Assembly (NCBI GenBank): GCA_963777095.1
Contig: CAVZOY010000001.1
Coordinates: 806,001 to 870,000, forward strand
Length of the DNA: 64,000 nt
Reading direction: 5' to 3'
Origin: CAVZOY01 sp963777095
GTDB lineage: Bacteria; Actinomycetota; Actinomycetes; Mycobacteriales; Geodermatophilaceae
The notes beneath the pieces are model-generated. The model worked only from the letters and a program-made list of their open reading frames with translations, did no database searches and was not told the origin of the DNA. Shown here one piece after another: positions 17,290 to 24,835 of the stretch (the first letter of the stretch is position 1; each line of letters begins with the position of its first letter). The translations under genes and the position numbers were made by a program.

Positions 17290-19710
17290 ATGGCCACGCC
17301 CGTGACGAGCGACCGCGCCCGAGTGCGCCCCGCGGGCGGCCCGCACGCGCGTCCGGGGCAGGCGCCGCAGCGGCACGCCACCGATCTGGTCCGCTTCGTC
17401 CTCGGCCTCGCCGTCCTCGGCATCGGCTTCCTGCTCGCCCAGCGCGGCGAGCTCTCGCAGTTCGAGCGCAACCTGTTCCGGCTCGTCAACGACCTGCCCG
17501 GCATCGTCTTTCCGGTCGTCTGGGTGGTCATGCAACTGGGCAACGTGGTGGCCGTGCCGGTGGTCGCCGCCCTGGCGGCGGGAACCCGCCGGCTGCGCAT
17601 GGCTCGCGACCTGCTCGTCTCCGGACTGCTGGCCTACGTCGTCGCGGATCTGGTCAAGGGCGTGGTCGGCCGCGAGCGCCCGGCCGGTTTCGAGTTCGAC
17701 GCGGTGCTCCGCGACGGCACGGTGAGCGGCATCGGCTTCATCTCCGGGCACTCGGCGGTCGCGGCAGCGCTGGCCGCCGCGGCGGCGCCCTATCTGTCCC
17801 GCCGCGGCCGCCGCGTGGTCTGGGGCCTCGCCTGGTCCGTCGCCCTCGCGCGTGTGTACGTCGGCGCGCACCTGCCCCTCGACATCGTGGGTGGGGTGGC
17901 CGCCGGTTGGGCGATCGGCTCGCTCGTGCACTGGGTGTTCGGCGTCCCCCGGTGGCACCCGGACCCCGCACGCGTCGGCCGGATGCTGCAGCGGTTCGGG
18001 CTGCCGGTGCACCGGCTGCACGAGGCCGACGTCCCGGCCCGCAGCTCGCACCCGTTCGACGGCGTCGACGACACGGGCCGCCGGGTCTACGTCAAGGTGC
18101 TCGACCCGGACCGCTTCGAGCGGGACTGGCTCTACCGGCTCTACCGGCTGATCGTCGTCCGCGACATCAAGGACGCCGACGCCGTCGCGCCGCTCGGGCA
18201 GCAGGCCGAGCACGAGGCCGTCGCCGCCATGACGGCGCGGGAACGCGGGGTGCGGGTGCCTCCCGTCCTGGTCGCCCGCGGCACCGACCGAGGCGCGGTC
18301 GTCGTGCAGGAGTACGTGGTGGGACGACCGCTGGACGAGCTGGCCCCCGAGGAGCTGACCCCGGACCTGCTGGACGCCGTGTGGCAGCAGGTCGCCCTCC
18401 TCCGGTCGGCGCGGGTGGCGCACCACGACCTGGTGGCCTCGAGCGTGCTCGTCGACGAGGAGGGCCGGCCGTGGGTCGTCGACTTCGGGAACGCCGAGAC
18501 CGGCGCCGACGACGACCAGCTCGCCGGTGACGTCGCCGAGCTCATGGCGTCCCTGGCGCTGCGGCTGGACCCGGCCACGGTGGCCGCCTCGGCGATCGAC
18601 GCGCTCGGCGCGGACGTCGTCGGCGCGGCCCTCCCGGGACTGCAACCTTTGAGCCTGTCCCTGGTCACCCGCACGGGCGTGCGCGCGATGCGCCCACAGC
18701 TCAGCAGCCTGCGACGCGAGGTGCGCCGGCTGCTCGACCTGCCGGACCCGGAGCGACCGGAGGTCGCCCGGACCGGCCGGGCGGCTCGGATCCTCGTCGG
18801 CGTCGGTGCAGTGGCGAGCATCGTCGGCGTCCCGCTGCTGGCCGGAGCGCCGGCGGTGCTGGAGTCGGTCGAGGACTACGGGTGGCGGTGGCTGGGCGGA
18901 GCCGTCGTGGTGGCCGTCCTCGCCCGCGCCGCCATGGGGCTGGCCATGATGGCCACCGTCGAGCGGCGGCTCGCGCTGGGACGCATCTTCGGCGCCTCGA
19001 TGGTCGCCGACGGTGCGGCGCTGGTGCAGGGGCGTCGGGGCTGGCGCACCGCCGCCGTGCGCTTCCTCCAGCGGGCCGGCGTCATGCCGGAGCCGTCCGA
19101 GCGGGCGGTCGACCGGCTGATCGCCGGGAGCGCGGCGGCGGCCGTCGTGCTCGCGGTCGCCATGCTGACGCTGACCCTGGTCGAGGGCGCCCTGACCGAC
19201 TGGGAGGCGCCGGAGGCGTTCCTGCCGTCGGTGGCCCTGGGGCTCGGCGCGTGGGCCGCGGTCCTCGCCGGTCAGCACCTGGCGCGCCGCCGTCAGACGA
19301 CGGCGACCGCGGAAGCAGGCGGCTCCCTGACGGCCGTCCGCCGGGCGCTGGCCGGCCGGCGCACCGAGGGCGGCCCCAAGCGCTGGGGCGGTCTGCTCGG
19401 ATGGTCGGCGGTCGGCATCGCGCTCGAGGCGGCGGCCCTCGGTGCCGCTCTGCACGCGGTCGGGGGCGGCCTGCCCCTGCTCGAGACGGCGAGCGTCTAC
19501 GCCGTGCTGCACATGGTGTGGACCCTGGTGCCGGTCACGGCGGCCCCCGGGGCCTCGGACGTCGCGCTGCTGCTCGCGCTGACCGCGCTCGGTACTCCGC
19601 TGGCCAGCGCCTGCGCGGCCGTGATGGTGTGCCGCCTGCTCACCTTCTGGTTCCCGGCCGCACTGGGGTCGCTCCTCGGAGGCAGGCTCGAGCACCGCCT
19701 GGTGCTGTGA
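17290..19710 (+). CDS. Fusion: PAP2 phosphatase, kinase-like domain and flippase-like membrane domain
   Basis: 806 residues, ATG 17290. Residues about 30-220 are a multi-span PAP2 lipid phosphatase with all three motifs: KGVVGRERP (123-131), ISGHSAVAA (near 151) and ARVYVGAHLPLD (187-198). Residues about 240-490 resemble a protein or small-molecule kinase: VYVKVL (lysine near 266), VAHHDLVASSVLV (catalytic Asp near 378; the usual Asn is Ser) and WVVDFGNAE (DFG-type). Residues about 495-806 are membrane spans of the LPG-synthase-TM/UPF0104 type. It overlaps the next gene by GTGA. Lipid or polyprenyl-phosphate handling is inferred. Confidence 0.88.
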   Translation: MATPVTSDRARVRPAGGPHARPGQAPQRHATDLVRFVLGLAVLGIGFLLAQRGELSQFERNLFRLVNDLPGIVFPVVWVVMQLGNVVAVPVVAALAAGTRRLRMARDLLVSGLLAYVVADLVKGVVGRERPAGFEFDAVLRDGTVSGIGFISGHSAVAAALAAAAAPYLSRRGRRVVWGLAWSVALARVYVGAHLPLDIVGGVAAGWAIGSLVHWVFGVPRWHPDPARVGRMLQRFGLPVHRLHEADVPARSSHPFDGVDDTGRRVYVKVLDPDRFERDWLYRLYRLIVVRDIKDADAVAPLGQQAEHEAVAAMTARERGVRVPPVLVARGTDRGAVVVQEYVVGRPLDELAPEELTPDLLDAVWQQVALLRSARVAHHDLVASSVLVDEEGRPWVVDFGNAETGADDDQLAGDVAELMASLALRLDPATVAASAIDALGADVVGAALPGLQPLSLSLVTRTGVRAMRPQLSSLRREVRRLLDLPDPERPEVARTGRAARILVGVGAVASIVGVPLLAGAPAVLESVEDYGWRWLGGAVVVAVLARAAMGLAMMATVERRLALGRIFGASMVADGAALVQGRRGWRTAAVRFLQRAGVMPEPSERAVDRLIAGSAAAAVVLAVAMLTLTLVEGALTDWEAPEAFLPSVALGLGAWAAVLAGQHLARRRQTTATAEAGGSLTAVRRALAGRRTEGGPKRWGGLLGWSAVGIALEAAALGAALHAVGGGLPLLETASVYAVLHMVWTLVPVTAAPGASDVALLLALTALGTPLASACAAVMVCRLLTFWFPAALGSLLGGRLEHRLVL

Positions 19711-20798
19711 CGCCGACGACCGGCGCCGCCCGGCCGCGACGACGCCTGCGACGGGTCCTGACCTCGCAGGCCCTGCGGCTGGGGTTGTCCCTCGGGGTGG
19801 TCGTCGCGGTCTTCGCCTTCGCGCTGCCGCAGATCGCCGACTACTCCGAGGCGTGGGCGCTCGTGCGGGGCATGTCCCCGACGGAGATCGCCGTCCTCTC
19901 CGTCGTCGGCGTCGCGAACCTGCTCTCCTACTCGGCCCTCTGGGTCGCCGCGATGCCCGGCCTGCGCTGGCGTCACGCGGTGATGGTCGAGGAGGCATCG
20001 ACCGCGGTGTCGAACACGGTGCCCGTGGGCTTCGCCTTCGGCGTCGGCACCATCGCGGCGATGTACTCGTCGCTGGGGCACTCCCCCGGCGCCATCGCCA
20101 GGGCGGTGGGGATCACCGGCGTGTGGAACAACCTGGTCAAGCTGGCGGCACCGGTCGTCGCGCTGACCGCCCTCGCGGTGGCCGGCGAGGCGACCGGCGG
20201 CCTCGCCCGGGTGGCGCTCGTCGGCGCGGCCGTCCTGGGGGCGGCCGTGGGGCTGCTCGTCCTCGCCGTGCACTCCGCCGGCGTGGCGCGGTGGCTCGGT
20301 CGGACCGCACAGCGGCTGGCCACGCCGGTGCTGCGCTCGCTGCGGCACCGGGACCCGCACGACTGGGCCGACCGCGCCGACTCCTTCCGCGCGGACTCCG
20401 AGGAGCTCGTCCGCCGCCGCTGGCCGCACCTCACCCTCGCGGCGGTCGTCAGCCACGGCCTGCTCTTCGTCGTCCTGTTCGCCTGCCTGCGCTTCGTCGA
20501 CGGGGTCGACGAGGACGTGACGTGGCCGCGGGTGCTCGCGGTGTTCGCGATCACCCGGCTGGTCACGATCGTGCCGATCACCCCCGGCGCGGTCGGTGTG
20601 GCAGAACTGAGCTACGTCGCAGGCCTCACCGCGGTGGGCGTACCCGCGGCGGCGGCCGCCGGCGCAGTCCTCGTCTTCCGGTTCCTCACCTGGTTCCTGC
20701 CGATCCCGGTCGGCGCCGCCTGCTGGTTGCTGTGGCGCCGCGGCGCCGGGCGGCGCCACGTCCCCCCGGCGGCCGACGTGTCCCGGGCTCACCCGTGA
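19707..20798 (+). CDS. LPG-synthase-TM (UPF0104/YbhN-type) integral membrane protein
   Basis: 363 residues, GTG 19707 overlapping the fusion gene's stop. About eight membrane spans; EEASTAVSNTVPVGFAFGVG, GVWNNLVKLAAPVVAL and VPITPGAVGVAELSYVAGL are hallmarks of the flippase-like domain of MprF-type proteins, without the synthase domain. It probably moves a lipid or lipid-linked molecule across the membrane. The first protein of the operon ends with a related domain, so two such domains are made together. Confidence 0.87.
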   Translation: MTPTTGAARPRRRLRRVLTSQALRLGLSLGVVVAVFAFALPQIADYSEAWALVRGMSPTEIAVLSVVGVANLLSYSALWVAAMPGLRWRHAVMVEEASTAVSNTVPVGFAFGVGTIAAMYSSLGHSPGAIARAVGITGVWNNLVKLAAPVVALTALAVAGEATGGLARVALVGAAVLGAAVGLLVLAVHSAGVARWLGRTAQRLATPVLRSLRHRDPHDWADRADSFRADSEELVRRRWPHLTLAAVVSHGLLFVVLFACLRFVDGVDEDVTWPRVLAVFAITRLVTIVPITPGAVGVAELSYVAGLTAVGVPAAAAAGAVLVFRFLTWFLPIPVGAACWLLWRRGAGRRHVPPAADVSRAHP

Positions 20799-21433
20799 AC
20801 GTCCGCCGCCGGTGGGCCGACGTCGTCACCCTGCTGCTCGCGTCCGGCGTCCTCGCGGCGACCGCCTGGGCGGTGTCCTCCGGGGAGGTGGGCCCGGTGG
20901 AGCGGGCGGCCTTCCGCGCGGTCAACGGCTGGCCCGACGCCCTGCAGTGGCCGCTGTGGGTGTTCCAGACCCTGGGCGTGCTGGGCATGCCGCTGGTCGT
21001 CGCCGCCGCCGCAGCGGCGGCGCGGCGTTGGCGTCTCGCGATCGCGCTCGTCGCCCTGGTGCCGCTGAAGCTCCTCGTCGAGAAGGAGGTGCTCAAGGAA
21101 CTCGTCGCCCGAGAGCGCCCCGGCACCACCATCCCGGGTGCGGTGCTGCGGGACGTGCCGTCGGCGGGGGTGTCCTTTCCCTCCGGTCACGCGATCATCG
21201 CCTTCGCCATCGTGGTGCTCGTCGCGCCGTACCTGCGTCGTCGCTGGCAGCTCGCGGCGGTCATCGCGCTGGCCGTCCTGAACTCGGTCGCCCGGGTCTA
21301 CCTCGGCGCCCACTCCCCCTTGGACGTCGTCGGGGGCGCCGCTGCCGGGGCCGCCGTCGGTGCGGTCCTCAACCTGATTCTGGGGATCGACCTCACCCCT
21401 CGGCGGCCGCGCCGGTGGTCCACCGGGCGGTGA
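20795..21433 (+). CDS. PAP2-family membrane phosphatase
   Basis: 212 residues, GTG 20795 overlapping the previous stop (GTGA). The PAP2 motifs are KELVARERPG, FPSGHAIIAFA and ARVYLGAHSPLDVVGG, within five or six membrane spans. Third gene of the operon and a stand-alone version of the first gene's N-terminal domain. Likely a lipid or undecaprenyl-pyrophosphate phosphatase. A short CCCGCCC/GGGCGGG hairpin follows at 21434-21448. Confidence 0.9.
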   Translation: MNVRRRWADVVTLLLASGVLAATAWAVSSGEVGPVERAAFRAVNGWPDALQWPLWVFQTLGVLGMPLVVAAAAAAARRWRLAIALVALVPLKLLVEKEVLKELVARERPGTTIPGAVLRDVPSAGVSFPSGHAIIAFAIVVLVAPYLRRRWQLAAVIALAVLNSVARVYLGAHSPLDVVGGAAAGAAVGAVLNLILGIDLTPRRPRRWSTGR

Positions 21434-21445
21434 CCCGCCCTGGGC

Positions 21446-21459
21446 GGGACCTTCGACCC
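21446..21459 (+). promoter_or_regulatory. Candidate Dos box upstream of the redox island
   Basis: GGGACCTTCGACCC matches 11 of 14 positions of the mycobacterial DosR consensus GGGACTWWAGTCCC. It lies about 88 bases before the small ORF at 21547 and 160 before the flavodoxin gene. Supporting context: a DevR-like regulator 2.6 kb away. It partly overlaps a hairpin from the previous operon. Confidence 0.45.
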
Positions 21460-21546
21460 GTCGGCTCCCACCCGCCGACCCTGCGTCGAGCGTCGGCAGG
21501 CGCCGTACGTTCCTCGCACGCCGAGCGTTCCTGCTGGAGGAGCACG

Positions 21547-21624
21547 ATGATGCCGTCCTCGACCCTGCGCAGCCGCACGCCGAGCCCGCCCGCCGTCGTC
21601 CCGCTCGGGGAGGTGGCCCGGTGA
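21547..21624 (+). CDS. Possible 25-residue leader peptide coupled to the flavodoxin gene
   Basis: ATG ATG at 21547-21552 follows a GGAGGAG ribosome site; the frame (MMPSSTLRSRTPSPPAVV...) ends at TGA 21622-21624, overlapping the GTG of the flavodoxin gene as GTGA. No recognisable domain; Pro/Ser/Arg-rich. Good translation signals and coupling argue for expression, but the peptide is too short to prove. It could serve only to couple translation. Confidence 0.4.
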   Translation: MMPSSTLRSRTPSPPAVVPLGEVAR

Positions 21625-22157
21625 CGCCACCGTTGCCCCGTGTCCTGGTGACGGCGGCGAGCAAGCACGGCGCGACGCGCGAGATCGCCGACGCCCTCGC
21701 GCGCGGCCTGCGCCAGGCGTCGGGCGAGACGCTGACCGTCGACAGCATCCCGGTGGAGCGCGACCCGTCCCCCGCCTCCTACGTTGCGGTCGTGCTCGGC
21801 AGCGCCGTCTACGCCGGGAGCTGGCGCGACGAGGCGCGGCACTGGGCGTCGGCGCACGCCGGCGAGCTCCGCGAGCGTCCGGTGTGGCTGTTCTCCAGCG
21901 GACCGATCGGCGAGCCGCCGTTCCCACCCGACGAGCCGAACGACGTGCCACCGCTCCTCCAGGTGACCGGTGCGCGGGGGCACCACGTGTTCCCGGGGCG
22001 GCTGGACAAGCACCTGCTGACGTTCCCTGAGCGGGCGATGGTGACGGCGATGCGGGCACCGGTGGGCGACTTCCGGGACTGGGCGGCCGTGGAGCGCTGG
22101 GCGGCGCACATCGCCGCCGCGCTTCCCGTCGACGCGCCCTCGGACGCCGGCGGCTGA
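21621..22157 (+). CDS. Flavodoxin-domain protein (HemG-like)
   Basis: 178 residues from GTG 21621. The FMN phosphate loop VLVTAASKHGATREIADALA and the segment AVVLGSAVYAGSWRDEARHW are typical of flavodoxin-fold proteins related to HemG/menaquinone-dependent protoporphyrinogen oxidases; VWLFSSGPIG follows. A redox role is likely. It heads the flavodoxin-PPOX-DevS gene run. Confidence 0.85.
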   Translation: MTPPLPRVLVTAASKHGATREIADALARGLRQASGETLTVDSIPVERDPSPASYVAVVLGSAVYAGSWRDEARHWASAHAGELRERPVWLFSSGPIGEPPFPPDEPNDVPPLLQVTGARGHHVFPGRLDKHLLTFPERAMVTAMRAPVGDFRDWAAVERWAAHIAAALPVDAPSDAGG

Positions 22158-22185
22158 GTTCCGGGAACCGGTCCGGGAGGACGTC

Positions 22186-22626
22186 ATGGCCACCACCGAC
22201 GACGAGCTCGTCCAGGAGGCCCTCCCGGACGACGAGTGCCGCCGCCTGCTCCAGGGCGCCTCGATCGGCCGGCTGGCCTTCACCGACGCCGCCCTCCCCG
22301 TGATCGCGCCCGTGACATACGGCGTCTCCGCCGGCCACGTCGTCGTGGTCGCCCGCCGCGCGAGCCCGATCGCCCGAGCGCTCCGCGGCGCCGTCGTGGC
22401 CCTCGGCGTCGACTGCTGGGACGGGCGGACCCGGACGGGCTGGAGCGTGAATGCGATCGGCCCCGCGCGAGTGGCCGGCACACCGGAGGAGGTGGCCCGC
22501 TTCGACGCCCTGTTCGCGACGGACCTGCCGCCCTCCACGAACCGGTGCTACGTGACCGTGCGCATCGAGCTGTTGTCCGGCTGGCGGACGCCCCCCGGAC
22601 GGGAGGCACGATCGGGAAGCCCGTGA
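22186..22626 (+). CDS. Pyridoxamine 5'-phosphate oxidase-like flavin-binding protein
   Basis: 146 residues, ATG 22186. It shows the split-barrel pattern LLQGASIGRLAFTDAALPVIAPVTYGV (in parts), VVVVARRASPIARAL and WSVNAIGPARV. Proteins of this family bind FMN, F420 or heme and occur in mycobacterial DosR regulons (family knowledge). It sits between the flavodoxin and the DevS-like kinase. Confidence 0.85.
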   Translation: MATTDDELVQEALPDDECRRLLQGASIGRLAFTDAALPVIAPVTYGVSAGHVVVVARRASPIARALRGAVVALGVDCWDGRTRTGWSVNAIGPARVAGTPEEVARFDALFATDLPPSTNRCYVTVRIELLSGWRTPPGREARSGSP

Positions 22627-22701
22627 CCTGGATCCCAGGAGCCGCATGTCCCACATCCCGGCCGTCGCGTGCCATGGTCGGCCGCGGAGGGGGGTGGAGC
22701 C

Positions 22702-24063
22702 GTGCCGGACGACGGCAGAGGAGAGAGCGGGTCGCCCCTCTCCGGCATGCGGCTGACCGAGCTGATCGGTGAGGAGCAGGAGCGGCTCGCGGCGGTGGCC
22801 CGCAGCCAGGAACGGATCCAGCACCTCCTGGACGCCTTCCTCGACGTGTCCGAGCAGCACGGCGGGTTCACCGCCGAGGACGAGGCGGTGCTGACCGCCC
22901 TCGCCGGCGCCGCCGGGGCGGCGATCGACAACGCCCGCCTCTACGAGGAGGGCGAGGTGCGGCGCCGCTGGCTGGCCGCGGTCTCCGACGTGCGGGCGAC
23001 CCTGCTCGAGGCGCCGTCGCCGCAGGACGCGCTGGCCGTCGTCGCCGCCCGGGTGGTCGAGCTGACCGAGGCCGACGCGGCCTGGGTGATGGTCGGGCCG
23101 GACCCGACCGAGGGGACGTACGAGATCAGCGTCCAGCAGGGCGACGGCCTGGAGGACGTCCTCGGCGCGCAGGTGCGGCCGTCGGACAGCGTGGTGCTCG
23201 GCCCCCTGGAGTCCTCCGGGAGCCGCGTCGTCTTCCTGGACCTCACCGGTGTCGACCACTCCGGCCCGAACGCGCACGCCGACTGGGGTCCCTGTCTCGG
23301 CTTCTCCCTGGAGGGCAGCTACGGCCGGGTGGTCGTGAGCGCGGCCCGGCGCGCGGGCCGCCCCGCCTTCGACCAGGCACTGGCACCGCTCGTGACCGCC
23401 TTCGCCGACCAGTGCGCGCTCGCCCTCGACACGGCCGCCCGGCAACGGCTGGCCCGGCAGCTGGACGTCTACGAGGACCGCGACCGGATCGCCCGCGACC
23501 TGCACGACCTCGTGGTCCAGCGGGTGTTCGCCGCCGGGCTCACGCTGCAGTCGGTGCTCCCCCTGGTGCGCGACGACGACGTGCAGCGCCGGGTCCGGAG
23601 CGTCATCGGCCAGCTCGACGACACCGTGCGCGACATCCGGACGACGATCTTCGACCTGCACACGGTCGACGCCGACGAGCACGCCGACAGCACCCGTCGC
23701 CGGCTGGCGGACGCCGTCGCAGAGCTCACCGGCGACCGCCTGAGATCCACCGTCCGGATGTCGGGCGCCGTCGACACGTTGCTGACCGGCGCGCTGGCCG
23801 CCGACGTCGAGGCGGTGCTCCGCGAGGCGGTCAGCAACGCGACACGGCACTCCGGCGGGAGCCACGTGACCGTCACCCTCGACGTCGCCGACGAGGTCGT
23901 CCTCGAGGTCGTCGACGACGGGCGGGGCGTCCCGGACCACGTGGCGCGCAGCGGCCTGCGCAACCTGGAGGAGCGCGCCCAGGCGCGCGGCGGCACGTGC
24001 GCGGTGGAGGCCCTGGCCGAGGGAGGCACGCGGCTGCGCTGGTGCGCGCCGCTCGTCGCCTGA
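22702..24063 (+). CDS. DevS/DosS-like sensor histidine kinase lacking most of GAF-A
   Basis: About 453 residues from GTG 22702 (GGAG six bases upstream). The N-terminal helix (LTELIGEEQERLAAVARSQE, LLDAFLDVSEQ) is followed directly by HGGFTAEDEAVLTALAGAAG, which is normally the end of the first GAF domain; roughly 110-120 residues, including the region that carries the heme-ligand histidine in mycobacterial DosS, are missing. GAF-B is complete (residues about 80-230). The HisKA_3 dimerisation region has the phospho-acceptor in RDRIARDLHDLVVQRVFAAG, and HATPase follows (REAVSNATRHSGG, DDGRGVPD). The partner regulator is the convergent gene. Confidence 0.88.
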   Translation: MPDDGRGESGSPLSGMRLTELIGEEQERLAAVARSQERIQHLLDAFLDVSEQHGGFTAEDEAVLTALAGAAGAAIDNARLYEEGEVRRRWLAAVSDVRATLLEAPSPQDALAVVAARVVELTEADAAWVMVGPDPTEGTYEISVQQGDGLEDVLGAQVRPSDSVVLGPLESSGSRVVFLDLTGVDHSGPNAHADWGPCLGFSLEGSYGRVVVSAARRAGRPAFDQALAPLVTAFADQCALALDTAARQRLARQLDVYEDRDRIARDLHDLVVQRVFAAGLTLQSVLPLVRDDDVQRRVRSVIGQLDDTVRDIRTTIFDLHTVDADEHADSTRRRLADAVAELTGDRLRSTVRMSGAVDTLLTGALAADVEAVLREAVSNATRHSGGSHVTVTLDVADEVVLEVVDDGRGVPDHVARSGLRNLEERAQARGGTCAVEALAEGGTRLRWCAPLVA

Positions 24064-24738
24064 TCAGCGCCGGGGAGGCGGGGGCGTCGTCCGCAGCTCG
24101 GTGGCGAGGACAGCCGCCTGCGTACGCCGCTCGAGGCCGAGCTTGGCGAGCAGGTGGCTGACGTAGTTCTTGACCGTCTTCTCGGCGAGGAACATCCGCT
24201 CGCCGATCTGCCGGTTGGTGAGGCCCTCCCCGATGAGCTCGAGCACCGTGCGCTCCTGTTCGCTCAGCTTCGCCAGCGGACCGGCGGGCTCGGCGGCCCG
24301 GCGGATCCGGTCCAGCACCGCGGTCGTCGCGGTCGGGTCCAGCAGCGAGCCCCCGGCGGCAACCGTGCGCACGCCGCTGACCAGGTCCTGGCCGAGGATC
24401 TGCTTCAGCAGATAGCCGGAGGCCCCGGCCAAGATGGCCTCGAAGAGCGCCTCGTCATCGCTGTAGCTGGTCAGCATGACCACCTTCAGCTCGGGCAGCC
24501 GTGAGCGGAGCTCCCGGCAGACGCGAACGCCGTCCCCGTCCGGCAGGCGGACGTCGAGCACCGCGACGTCCGGCCGCAGCGCGGGCACCCGGGCGAGCGC
24601 CTCGGCCGCGTTCTTGGCCTCGCCCACCACCCGGATCCCCGGGTCGCCCTCCAGGACGTCGGCGACCCCCCTGCGAACGACCTCGTGGTCGTCGAGCAGG
24701 AAGACGCGGATCGGCTGGTCGGAGTCGCTGCCGGTCAC
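24064..24738 (-). CDS. DevR/DosR-like NarL-family response regulator
   Basis: 224 residues. The receiver domain has acidic pair FLLDDHEVVRRGV, phospho-acceptor Asp in VAVLDVRLPDGDGV (about residue 60) and the T/K region VVMLTSY and GYLLKQI. The C-terminal LuxR-type helix-turn-helix is LSEQERTVLELIGEGLTNRQIG through EKTVKNYVSHLLAKLG. The arrangement and sequence are those of DosR. It abuts the kinase gene end to end (24063/24064, convergent) and has a Dos-box-like repeat in its own upstream region. Confidence 0.92.
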   Translation of the reverse strand: MTGSDSDQPIRVFLLDDHEVVRRGVADVLEGDPGIRVVGEAKNAAEALARVPALRPDVAVLDVRLPDGDGVRVCRELRSRLPELKVVMLTSYSDDEALFEAILAGASGYLLKQILGQDLVSGVRTVAAGGSLLDPTATTAVLDRIRRAAEPAGPLAKLSEQERTVLELIGEGLTNRQIGERMFLAEKTVKNYVSHLLAKLGLERRTQAAVLATELRTTPPPPRR

Positions 24739-24775
24739 CCGGCCAGGTTATGGCGGCCGGACGGCCCGGTGAGCA

Positions 24776-24789
24776 GGGACGAACGTCCC
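24776..24789 (-). promoter_or_regulatory. Candidate Dos box upstream of the DevR-like gene
   Basis: GGGAC-GAAC-GTCCC, a perfect inverted repeat with the four-base spacing of the DosR consensus and 12 of 14 matching positions. It lies 38-51 bases upstream of the regulator start, a position suited to autoregulation. The 24739-24835 interval contains no other obvious signal. Confidence 0.6.
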
Positions 24790-24835
24790 GATCCCGTCCG
24801 GGCTGCGACCGTGACCGTGACGCGCAGCGAGTTCC

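Noticed and set aside
16576..19998. 1140-residue open frame on the minus strand opposite the PAP2-kinase operon
   Set aside because: Arg/Gly/Pro-rich shadow of well supported plus-strand genes; no domain, typical of high-GC DNA.
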